Below, piece by piece: positions 7,501-13,256 of a stretch of DNA of 13,256 nt. The translations under genes and the position numbers were made by a program. The notes under the pieces are model-generated. The model made no database searches and had not been told where the DNA came from. It saw only the letters and a list, made by a program, of their open reading frames with translations. Origin of the DNA: JBAVEL01 sp049587715 (GTDB lineage: Bacteria > Bacteroidota > Ignavibacteria > UBA10030 > UBA6906). The stretch's first letter is position 1. Every line of letters starts with the position of its first letter. The stretch spans positions 1 through 13,256 of the forward strand of contig JBAVEL010000012.1 of the NCBI GenBank assembly GCA_049587715.1, in the 5' to 3' direction.

Positions 7501-7518
7501 ATGATCCTGCTCCGCTGA
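4516..7518 (+). CDS. Secreted propeller / ASH / FG-GAP protein with type IX sorting domain
   Basis: This 1000-aa protein has a signal peptide (1-25, 'GVLAAQ'). Residues about 27-262 form a beta-propeller with repeated blade motifs 'GLAWDGTHLWYS', 'GITWDGHMLFYAE' and 'DVAWDGSHLWLL'. Residues about 265-370 and 370-473 are two Ig-like ASH / 'choice-of-anchor D' domains ('LLSFGGVRIGS' and 'GFDFGARRVGSS' openings, 'VEFHPAGYGPDSASI' core). Residues about 475-895 form a second propeller with FG-GAP calcium loops near 507, 571, 626, 683, 777, 822 and 869 (e.g. 'DLNGDGFSDV') and PQQ-like 'GATGxxLW' motifs. Residues about 911-1000 are the FlgD-Ig-like / type IX sorting tail: 'YPNPFNPSTTISF' at 917, then 'DLLGREVRS', 'WDGMDARG' and 'SGVYFYRLRAG'. 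It is probably exported across the outer membrane and surface-attached or released. No catalytic motif is seen; an adhesive or scaffolding role is inferred. First of four secreted-protein genes. Confidence 0.88.
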   Translation: MRQSRLSSAVACLLFSLLVPGVLAAQSIVQVIPLPSAPYWNAAWGLTSADSFLYVSSNTSDATNGRKIMRMDLSGNVLDSVLAPPGVVSSQGLARDSAGNFYYLRRYTSACTIMKLSPSGAMLDSVRFPSGKYLGGLAWDGTHLWYSVYYPDAECGLYKMDFDAGVVLDTIPVPTLQPYGITWDGHMLFYAETGFQGDPRGIYIVDPVLGDTAGFIPEPPDGSSNGTNPHDVAWDGSHLWLLAEPVGASSGRSLYRYDLGGSGTPDINLTSSLLSFGGVRIGSFAGLSAGIQNTGNAPLVIDSIVVGLSASFLTGLATPLVVPSGGTVTLPVEFHPAGYGPDSASIAVYSNDPDEGVKRLAVRGFGIFADPQISAPVGFDFGARRVGSSNAWRCVVRNLGGGTLVVDSLLLANPVFGLDSLALPAALDSLDSVSLRVWFLPAAAGPQSDTLWIHSNAANGPRTPVALAGAGSTTPIPVGTPLWEYQVPDHPVSNTSRTVKGVRAIPDVTGDGKPDIILSTENYWTMAVNGNSSVTTEPLWFFTTYISNYSAGSIGSTGDYSYQKALAVARDLNGDGFSDVVIGTGGGNEHVYVLNGRTGQMLWTFGTDHPDSFGLGDFTGVDVARDFNGDGVPDVLAAASATESGGIGGRRSMYLFHGATGAVLWQSPLPGFTHGVTSIDDIDLDGIPDAIGTVGQPAYKFTGVSGATGNLLWDFTVGSSSGGGKEVMVLPVPGGTPDVVASAFWGPVYRLDAESGTQLWSYSTGGSGVLQLQRQKDLNGDGIDEVLMALLGGGARCVNGATGALIWSLPTGNTMGIAALPDLNQDGVHDVAIAVQNQGAMIVRGQDGSQLALFPIPGNQTREVAAVPDMDGNNSWEIIAGGNLGRAALLSGGVDAGPSSASPGEPLPGGVILRANYPNPFNPSTTISFRIPERADCTLGIFDLLGREVRSYAFERVPAGDHSLEWDGMDARGIVAASGVYFYRLRAGSVVLSRSMILLR

Positions 7519-7566
7519 GTGGGAGCAACCCCGAGACCACCCCATCCACACAACGGGAATGAGACA

Positions 7567-9564
7567 ATGCTGAGCTGGCTGCTGTGTCTGATGCTGCTTC
7601 CCGGGGCGGGAGACCCGGAAGGGCGCTGGAGCGCCCGTGTCGCTGTGTGCACTCCCGGCGATGTTCTGGCCCTTGCCCGGGCGGGCCTTGTTCTGGAGGA
7701 TGCCCGGATACGGACCGCACTCGGAGAAACGGCGCGCCGGAAGGTCACGTACAACACGGAGAACGGATTCGTGACGGTCTCGGGGGACGAAGTCCTCATC
7801 CGGTCCCTGTCCGTGTCGGGGTGGGAGGTGCATGCGATGACATCCCTGGCGGAGGAATCGCCCCAGGCGGATTCTCCCCCGGGGCTGGATACCATCCCCT
7901 ACCAGTTCGGATGGCCTCGTGCCGTTTTCAACGGGCTCTCCCTCTATGAGAACAGCCCCACGATCGCCGACATGAACGGGGACGGGTCTCTGGAGGTCTC
8001 CGTGACCAACGCGTGGGGTTCGTACAATCCGACAAACCCTCCCTATTGCATTGTCTGGAGGCGGTCGGGGGCTTACCTGGGAGGGTTTCCCGTGCCCCTG
8101 GAGCCGGGTCTTCTTCAGAGCAGCGCGGACGCAGGGATATCGGCCATGGGGGATATCACCGGAGACAGCCGTCTGGAGATCGTATTGGGGGATGAAAACG
8201 GCTATCTGTACGCCTTTACCTCGGGGGGCGCAGCGCTCCCCGGCTTCCCCCTTTCCTTCGGGGCAGCCAGGGGAGTCTATACGCCGGCACTCGCCGACAT
8301 GGACGGCGACGGCAAATCGGAGATTGCGGTCATCTCGCACAACTGGGACTATCCGTACGGAAACGCTCTCCTGCATCTTCTGAAGCTGTCTCAGGCGGGT
8401 CCCTCCGAGATGCCCGGGTTTCCCATCGACCTGCAGAAGGGGGCGGAGAACAGCCCCGCTCTGGGGGATCTGGACGGCGACGGGGACATGGAGATCGTGG
8501 TTGCCACGGGAGGTCTCAACGACCTCTCCATCACGGCAAAGGTGATCGCCTTTGATGCGGGGGGCCAGGTGCTCCCCGGGTTTCCCTGGGTGGTGGGAAG
8601 GAACTCCGCCGGGAACAGCCCCACGCTGTACGACCTGAACGGAGACGGCACGCTGGAGATCCTGATTCGCGTGAAACCCGACTACAACGAAATCAACGGC
8701 ATCTACGCCCTGAGTGCCCAGGGCACCGTGCTTCCCGGATATCCCTTCCCGATCACCTACGGGCATCCGGGCTCCTCGGTGGCGGTGGGGGACATGACGG
8801 GGGACGGCGTTCCCGAGCTGGCCTATGGCGGAGTGGAGGCCGTGGACTCGGGGAAAGTATGGGTCTACGATCTCGCCGGGAACCTGCTGCCGGGGTTCCC
8901 GGCGCGGGTTCTGCGCACGTGGGTGGACGGGTCGGTGGCGATTGCGGATGCGGACGGGGACGGTCTGGGAGACGTCATCTGCGGCACGAACGGTGTCAGC
9001 AGCAAGCCGGGCGTCATCCGGGCCTACAACCGTCTGGGTCAGGAGCTCGCGGGCTTTCCGCTCCAGCCGGGAAGTCCGATCCTGAACAGTTTTGAGACAC
9101 ATCCGACGGTGACGGACATTGACGGGGACGGGGATACGGAGATCTTTGCGGGTCGTCTGGATATGTTCGTGTACGGTTGGGACACCCCGGGGTTGTTTGA
9201 CACCTCCAGGGTCTGGCGCACATTCAAGGGGAACGCAGCCAGAACCGGCGGACAGCTGAGGAGCCCGCAGGCCCTGTCGGTGGCGGGTGAGGAACTGCCG
9301 CACCCTCTCCGCCTTTACCCCAACTATCCGAATCCGTTCAATCCATCCACCGTATTCCGCTTCGAGCTTCCGCGCGGGGGAGAAACGGAGCTTGCCGTCT
9401 ACGATCTTCTGGGGAGGGTATGCGCCCTGCCCGTGGCGGGGTTTCTGGGAGCGGGGGTGCACACGGCCGTGTGGGATGCCTCCGGATATGCGGGTGGTGT
9501 GTACCTGGCCCGCCTCACCCAGGGGAACGCCGCTTGCACCCGGGCCGTCCTCCTCCTCCGGTGA
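7567..9564 (+). CDS. Secreted FG-GAP/VCBS beta-propeller with type IX sorting domain
   Basis: This 665-aa protein starts at ATG 7567, 48 nt after the previous stop, with GGGA (7555-7558) 8 nt upstream. A GTG at 7519 directly after the previous stop lacks a Shine-Dalgarno and would put 16 non-signal residues ahead of the hydrophobic start 'MLSWLLCLMLLPGAG'. Residues about 20-115 have no recognised domain. Eight calcium-loop motifs follow, beginning at bases 7969, 8152, 8296, 8467, 8632, 8791, 8947 and 9115 (48-61 residue period, e.g. 'DMNGDGSLEV', 'DLDGDGDMEI'), each blade closing with 'LPGFP'-like turns. 'WRTFKGNAARTGG' ends the propeller, as in many exported VCBS proteins. The sorting domain starts at 'YPNPFNPSTVFRF' (residue 587) and runs to the end. 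No enzyme motif is seen. It is a likely surface binding or structural protein, co-transcribed with the 4516 gene. Confidence 0.87.
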   Translation: MLSWLLCLMLLPGAGDPEGRWSARVAVCTPGDVLALARAGLVLEDARIRTALGETARRKVTYNTENGFVTVSGDEVLIRSLSVSGWEVHAMTSLAEESPQADSPPGLDTIPYQFGWPRAVFNGLSLYENSPTIADMNGDGSLEVSVTNAWGSYNPTNPPYCIVWRRSGAYLGGFPVPLEPGLLQSSADAGISAMGDITGDSRLEIVLGDENGYLYAFTSGGAALPGFPLSFGAARGVYTPALADMDGDGKSEIAVISHNWDYPYGNALLHLLKLSQAGPSEMPGFPIDLQKGAENSPALGDLDGDGDMEIVVATGGLNDLSITAKVIAFDAGGQVLPGFPWVVGRNSAGNSPTLYDLNGDGTLEILIRVKPDYNEINGIYALSAQGTVLPGYPFPITYGHPGSSVAVGDMTGDGVPELAYGGVEAVDSGKVWVYDLAGNLLPGFPARVLRTWVDGSVAIADADGDGLGDVICGTNGVSSKPGVIRAYNRLGQELAGFPLQPGSPILNSFETHPTVTDIDGDGDTEIFAGRLDMFVYGWDTPGLFDTSRVWRTFKGNAARTGGQLRSPQALSVAGEELPHPLRLYPNYPNPFNPSTVFRFELPRGGETELAVYDLLGRVCALPVAGFLGAGVHTAVWDASGYAGGVYLARLTQGNAACTRAVLLLR

Positions 9565-9581
9565 GGCGGCGCACGGGGAGG

Positions 9582-9610
9582 TTGACTCTGAGCCGGCACG
9601 TGCACATAAT
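9582..9610 (+). promoter_or_regulatory. Sigma70-like promoter for the M28 peptidase gene
   Basis: TTGACT (-35, 9582-9587) and CATAAT (-10, 9605-9610) are separated by exactly 17 bp. The expected start point is about 9617, 31 nt before the ATG at 9648. It lies just after the stop of the preceding gene, so the M28 gene and the one after it can be transcribed independently. The boxes and spacing match the promoter at 868-896. Confidence 0.6.
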
Positions 9611-9647
9611 ACAGAATACACGCGGAGACACAGGAAAGGGATCGAAC

Positions 9648-11807
9648 ATGCGTCGACTGCTTCTTGCCTTGTTTGCGTTTCTTGCAGCGCTCCCGGCCGC
9701 TGCTCACCAGGCTCGCCCGGAAGCTCCGGAGGTGCTGGTCGTGCTCCAGACCGAACACGGGGCGGCTCTGGCCCCCGGGCTCCCCCAGGGGATGAAGATC
9801 TACCACCGGTTGCCCGAGGGCTTGCTCATCGGTATTCCCCGCCACGCACTGGACCGGACTCCTCCCCCCGGCATCCGCTGGGAGGTGGTGGACCCGCACC
9901 CGTGGGGGAGGCCCTATGCCGTTGTGACGGGACGACATCCCCGTGAGGCGGCCCTGGCGGGTCTCTGCGCGCCCGTTCAGGTGCTCCGGGTGTGGCATGA
10001 CCACGTCCTGGTGTCGGGGACGCCGGAGGACTTCGAAGCTCTCCGCGCGCGGGGTTATGTGGTGAGCGAGGTCCTGCGCGAGGAGATCCCCGCTCCCGGC
10101 GTCGAGCTGCAACTGCCGCCCGGCATGGGCGTGACCGCCGATTCCGCCATTGCGGCCGTCATTGCCCGTGTCTCGGACTCCACCATCACCGCGTGGATTC
10201 AGGCGCTGCAGAATTTCGGAACGCGCTACTGGAACAACGCCAACCGGGACTCCGTTGCGCGCTCTATCCGGAACGTCTTCCTGGCGACGGGCATCACGGA
10301 TGTCCAGCTGGACAGCTTCCAGTACAACGGCACCTGGCAGAAGAACGTTGTGGCTTCCATCCCCGGCGCGGGTGAAATCATTGCCGACATGATCGTGGGG
10401 GGGCACCACGACTCCTATTCCAGCAACCTCCTGGATGCCCCTGGCGCCGACGACAACGCCACGGGCACGGTGGCCGCCATGGAGATGGCCCGTGTGCTGA
10501 AGGAGGTGGGGTATACCCCCAACCTGACGCTCCGTTTCATGGGGTTCGGGGCCGAGGAAGCGGGCCTGCGCGGGAGCGCGTCGTACGCGTCCCGGGCCCG
10601 GCAGGCGGGACGGGACATCCGCGCCATGCTGAACTACGACATGATAGGCAACCGCACCCAGTCCCAGCCCGACAGGGATTTCTACATGGTGTGGTACACA
10701 GGGGCCCGGGCCCTGGCGGACCTGCACGCGGCCATTGCCACCGCCTACACGACGCTTACCCCCGTGTTCACCACGAACTACCGGAGCGGGAGCGACAGCT
10801 ATTCGTTCTACCAGCAGGGCTACCCCGCGGACTTCTGCATCGAGCGGGATTTCAGCCCCTACTATCACGGTCCGAATGACCGGCTGCAGTACCTGGACAT
10901 CCCCTATGCCCGGGACATCATCAAAGCGGGTCTGGCCACCCTCCTGACCCTGGACCGGATGCCGCCTCCCGTTGCCGGCCTCCGGGTGCGCGACAGGGGG
11001 AACGGTTCTTCCGCGTTCCTGAGCTGGGACAGCGTGACGGTGCCCGACTGGGCGGGATACCGCATCTATGCGGGCGTGCTCCCCGGGGTCTATGATACGA
11101 CGTTCGTGGTCACGGGCCGCTCGTGCACGCTGGGAGGGCTCACCCCGGGGACGACGTACTATGCGGGCGTCGCCATCCTGGACTACGTGGGGCAGACGGG
11201 CTTCATAGCGGAGCAGGCGGTGACGCCGCGCGTGGTGCCTCTTCCGCCGGCGGGGGTCTGGGCGGAGGGGATTCCGCAGGGTGTGCGTCTCTGGTGGATG
11301 AGGAACGGCGAGGTGGACCTGCGGGGCTACTATGTCTACCGTTCGTCCGTCCCCCCGGCGGGATTCACACGGGTGACACCCGAGCCCCTGACGGACTCCA
11401 CCTGGACGGATGCGGGGCTCCCCGCGGGGATCTACTCCTACTACGTCTCGGCCGTGGATTCAAACATGAACGAGAGCGCGGCCTCCGACACGGTGGAGGG
11501 AAGCCCCATCACGGGTGTGGACCCCCGGGCGGGCGTTCCGCCCCGGTCGTTCCGGCTGTTCCAGAACTACCCGAACCCGTTCAATCCCTCCACCGAGATC
11601 GGATTCGAGATCCCCGAGGCGGCTCCGGTCATGCTCACCGTGCACGACGTCCTGGGACGCACCGTGGCGACGCTTGTGAACGGGCGTCTGGAGGTGGGAA
11701 GGCATTCGGTGCGATGGCATGCGGGCCCGAGCGCGAGCGGCATCTATATGGCCCTTCTCCGGACGGGCGCCCGGACCGCGACGCTGCGGATGATGCTCAT
11801 GAAGTAG
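9648..11807 (+). CDS. Secreted M28 zinc peptidase with two FN3 domains and type IX sorting domain
   Basis: This 719-aa protein starts at ATG 9648, with a GGAAAGGG Shine-Dalgarno 7 nt upstream. The frame is open further upstream, but only this start yields the signal peptide 'MRRLLLALFAFLAALPAAA'. Residues about 20-190 are an unrecognised, probable propeptide region. The M28 domain (about 195-435) keeps all five di-zinc ligands: H253 ('GGHHDS'), D268 ('PGADDNATG'), E304 with general base E303 ('FGAEEAGLRGS'), D331 ('NYDMIG') and H407 ('YYHGPNDRLQYLD'). It should be an active aminopeptidase or related exopeptidase. FN3 domains follow at about 438-530 and 531-620, then the sorting domain ('YPNPFNPSTEIGF' at 641, ending 'TLRMMLMK'). 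It is predicted to be secreted or surface-bound and to trim peptides outside the cell. It has its own promoter, and the next gene starts 7 nt after its stop. Confidence 0.92.
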   Translation: MRRLLLALFAFLAALPAAAHQARPEAPEVLVVLQTEHGAALAPGLPQGMKIYHRLPEGLLIGIPRHALDRTPPPGIRWEVVDPHPWGRPYAVVTGRHPREAALAGLCAPVQVLRVWHDHVLVSGTPEDFEALRARGYVVSEVLREEIPAPGVELQLPPGMGVTADSAIAAVIARVSDSTITAWIQALQNFGTRYWNNANRDSVARSIRNVFLATGITDVQLDSFQYNGTWQKNVVASIPGAGEIIADMIVGGHHDSYSSNLLDAPGADDNATGTVAAMEMARVLKEVGYTPNLTLRFMGFGAEEAGLRGSASYASRARQAGRDIRAMLNYDMIGNRTQSQPDRDFYMVWYTGARALADLHAAIATAYTTLTPVFTTNYRSGSDSYSFYQQGYPADFCIERDFSPYYHGPNDRLQYLDIPYARDIIKAGLATLLTLDRMPPPVAGLRVRDRGNGSSAFLSWDSVTVPDWAGYRIYAGVLPGVYDTTFVVTGRSCTLGGLTPGTTYYAGVAILDYVGQTGFIAEQAVTPRVVPLPPAGVWAEGIPQGVRLWWMRNGEVDLRGYYVYRSSVPPAGFTRVTPEPLTDSTWTDAGLPAGIYSYYVSAVDSNMNESAASDTVEGSPITGVDPRAGVPPRSFRLFQNYPNPFNPSTEIGFEIPEAAPVMLTVHDVLGRTVATLVNGRLEVGRHSVRWHAGPSASGIYMALLRTGARTATLRMMLMK

Positions 11808-11814
11808 GCCCGCC

Positions 11815-13256
11815 ATGCGGAGGGCGTCCCTGTTCGGTCTGATCCTGTCCGCCTGGGCTGCGGCTCCGGCTCAGGTTCCCTACGGGGTGTCCCCCTCGTG
11901 GGTATCGGCCGCGAACGGTCTTGTGGCGACGGGGGCAGCATGGCTGGATGTGGACCGGGACGGCCGTCTGGACCTTGCCGTCGCCTGCGGCAATGACATC
12001 GCCCGCCAGCGGGTGGTGCTCTACGGAAACGGGGGCACAGGAACCCTTCCCATCCAGCCCACCTGGCAGTCGGGTGATGTGGACTTCCACGGCCATGCGG
12101 CCTCGGGGGACGTAAACGGCGACGGCTTCCCCGACCTGGCGGTGTCTGTCTACCTCGGGCCCGCCGGGTTCTCCCAGAGGGGAAGGGTCAAACTGTACCT
12201 GAACGCGGGAGGAACCCTCTGTGCGCTCCCCTCCTGGACTTCCCGCGATTCCCTCTATTCCTTCAGCTGCTCCTTCGGCGATGCCGACGGGGACGGCGAT
12301 CTGGACCTGGCAGTGGCGGGGGGAGAGGCGTACGGATCCAGGCCGGAGAGGAACCGGATTTACTTCAACAGGGGAGGGACACTGGATTCCCTTCCCGGTT
12401 GGATGGCGGCGCGAACGGGATACAGCTACGACGTGGCCTGGATGGATGTGGAGCTGGACGGAGATCTGGATCTTGTCTTTGCCGACACGCGCGGTTCCAA
12501 CCACCTCTACCTCAACCGGGGGGATTCCATCGATGCTTCTCCTGCGTGGGAGTCCGCCGACGCGCCCGGCTTCGCGAATTCGCTCTTTGCCGGCGACATC
12601 AACGGCGACGGCTTTCCGGATCTGGCGGTTTCGGACAACAGTCAGCTGGGGGGAAGCGGCCGGTTCAAGATGTACCGGAACGCGGGGGGAACGCTGGAGC
12701 AGCTTCCCTTCTGGACATCCGCCTGGGGGGGGTACGGGTCGGGCATCACCCTTGCGGATTGCGACGGGGACGGCGACAGGGATCTCCTCACCGGGGGATG
12801 GTGGCAGCCCTGCCGCATCTACCTGAATGCCGGAGGAGTCTTCCCGCCTGATCCGCAGTGGAGTTCCGCCACCGGGAGCGTGGTGGAGGCAATCGTGTGC
12901 GGGGATGTGGATGGAGACGGGCTGGAGGAGCGGGTCATCTCCTTTCCGGGCGACGGCTTCCGGAAGCTCTTCCTGTTCGGCTCCTCGCCTCTCCACGAGA
13001 TCCGTTCGGTCATGACGGGGGGAGACACCCTCCCCCCGTCCGCCTACTGCTACGATCTGGAGAACGGTTGGATCAGCACGGCCGCACCGGTTCCCGCGGG
13101 TACCTGGCTGAGGGCGCACGTGCGCTTATCAGGTGACCTGGATTTCGCCGTCACGAACTGGGACGGGTCCGTCGGGGACTATCTGTTCCTGAACACCGGG
13201 TCTCCGTCGGCCGTCCCCCCGCAGGGGCCGGCCGGTGAGGGCCCGGCGGCCGCCTG
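11815..13256 (+). CDS. Secreted VCBS/FG-GAP seven-repeat propeller protein, 3' partial
   Basis: The frame is open from ATG 11815 to the window end: 480 codons plus 2 nt, no stop. The start lies 7 nt after the M28 stop, with only a weak GTAGG ribosome site, which suggests translational coupling. The signal peptide is 'MRRASLFGLILSAWAAAPAQ'. Seven repeats follow, each with a Ca-loop (e.g. 'DVNGDGFPDLAV', 'DADGDGDLDLAV'), then 'LYLNxGGTLxxLPxWxS'. The repeat Trp codons are at 11899, 12064, 12235, 12400, 12547, 12712 and 12859 (49-57 residue period), which fits a seven-bladed propeller. After it comes a different domain (from about base 13021, 'GDTLPPSAYCYDLENGW') and a Pro/Gly/Ala-rich linker at the window edge. 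A sorting domain like that of its neighbours may follow but is not in the window. No catalytic motif is seen; a calcium-dependent surface or binding protein is inferred. Confidence 0.85.
   Translation, partial: MRRASLFGLILSAWAAAPAQVPYGVSPSWVSAANGLVATGAAWLDVDRDGRLDLAVACGNDIARQRVVLYGNGGTGTLPIQPTWQSGDVDFHGHAASGDVNGDGFPDLAVSVYLGPAGFSQRGRVKLYLNAGGTLCALPSWTSRDSLYSFSCSFGDADGDGDLDLAVAGGEAYGSRPERNRIYFNRGGTLDSLPGWMAARTGYSYDVAWMDVELDGDLDLVFADTRGSNHLYLNRGDSIDASPAWESADAPGFANSLFAGDINGDGFPDLAVSDNSQLGGSGRFKMYRNAGGTLEQLPFWTSAWGGYGSGITLADCDGDGDRDLLTGGWWQPCRIYLNAGGVFPPDPQWSSATGSVVEAIVCGDVDGDGLEERVISFPGDGFRKLFLFGSSPLHEIRSVMTGGDTLPPSAYCYDLENGWISTAAPVPAGTWLRAHVRLSGDLDFAVTNWDGSVGDYLFLNTGSPSAVPPQGPAGEGPAAA
11899..12910 (+). 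repeat. Seven tandem propeller-blade repeats (coding)
   Basis: Within the 11815 gene, a protein repeat of 49-57 residues recurs seven times. It is built as [W-x-S] ... [D-x-(N/D)-G-D-G-x-x-D-L] ... [LYLNxGG]. The DNA of the repeats has diverged, so this is an old protein-level duplication rather than a recent DNA repeat. The spacing alternates between about 165-171 bp and 147 bp. Confidence 0.7.

Noticed and set aside
6319..9621. 1100-codon open frame on the minus strand across both FG-GAP genes
   Set aside because: It lies antisense to two well-supported genes with signal peptides and domains. Its translation is low-complexity Arg/Pro/His/Gly text with no domain. Stop codons are rare in this frame because of high GC and repeated GAC/GGC codons.
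9399..10868. 489-codon minus-strand open frame opposite the M28 gene
   Set aside because: The plus strand encodes all M28 catalytic residues here. The antisense translation has no domain and also crosses the plus-strand promoter.
11797..13119. 440-codon minus-strand open frame opposite the last gene
   Set aside because: It is a shadow of the repetitive Asp-Gly codons of the VCBS gene, with no recognisable protein features and no ribosome site of note.
1..13256. CRISPR arrays, tRNA/rRNA genes, insertion sequences, phage genes
   Set aside because: I saw no spaced direct repeats, tRNA-like cloverleaf, transposase motif or terminal inverted repeats. The repeats present are protein-coding propeller blades.

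Overview
This is a high-GC bacterial window with no RNA genes, insertion sequences or CRISPR arrays that I can see. Three secreted proteins end in a 'YPNPFNPST' C-terminal domain, the type IX secretion (Por) sorting / FlgD-Ig-like tail typical of the Bacteroidota/FCB superphylum and related candidate phyla. FG-GAP/VCBS propellers are abundant, and a small 'MGQQ...' single-pass protein resembles a family I associate with Ignavibacteria-like lineages. I infer an uncultured high-GC FCB-group bacterium (for example Krumholzibacteriota-, Eisenbacteria-, Latescibacterota- or Fermentibacterota-like). The exact phylum cannot be read from the sequence.

Layout. Bases 1-810 (+) hold the 3' part of a cytoplasmic HD-domain (SpoT-like) phosphohydrolase. 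Bases 811-958 hold a good sigma70-like promoter preceded by a CRP/FNR-type palindrome. Bases 959-1369 (+) encode a small pilin-like membrane-anchored protein, followed by a strong hairpin (1394-1425) between convergent genes. Bases 1450-4286 (-) are a two-gene operon of exported M16 peptidase subunits, one catalytic (HxxEH) and one non-catalytic (R/Y motif), joined by an ATGA overlap. Bases 4287-4515 are a divergent intergenic region with a nested inverted repeat and 5'-UTR hairpins.

Bases 4516 to the end (+) carry four secreted proteins: a 1000-aa propeller / ASH / FG-GAP protein with a sorting domain (4516-7518); a 665-aa FG-GAP propeller with a sorting domain (7567-9564); a 719-aa M28 zinc peptidase with two FN3 domains and a sorting domain, under its own promoter (9648-11807); and a VCBS propeller protein that starts 7 nt later and runs off the window (11815-13256).

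Functionally the window is mostly an envelope and secretion locus: periplasmic or outer-membrane proteolysis (M16 pair), cell-surface or secreted proteolysis (M28), and large calcium-binding beta-propellers that could be adhesins or scaffolds. I see no clear new defence or biosynthetic system. The most checkable novelties are regulatory: two promoters sharing TTGACT-N17-CATAWT, one with a GTGA-N6-TCAC palindrome at a class-I activator position, in front of the pilin-like gene.
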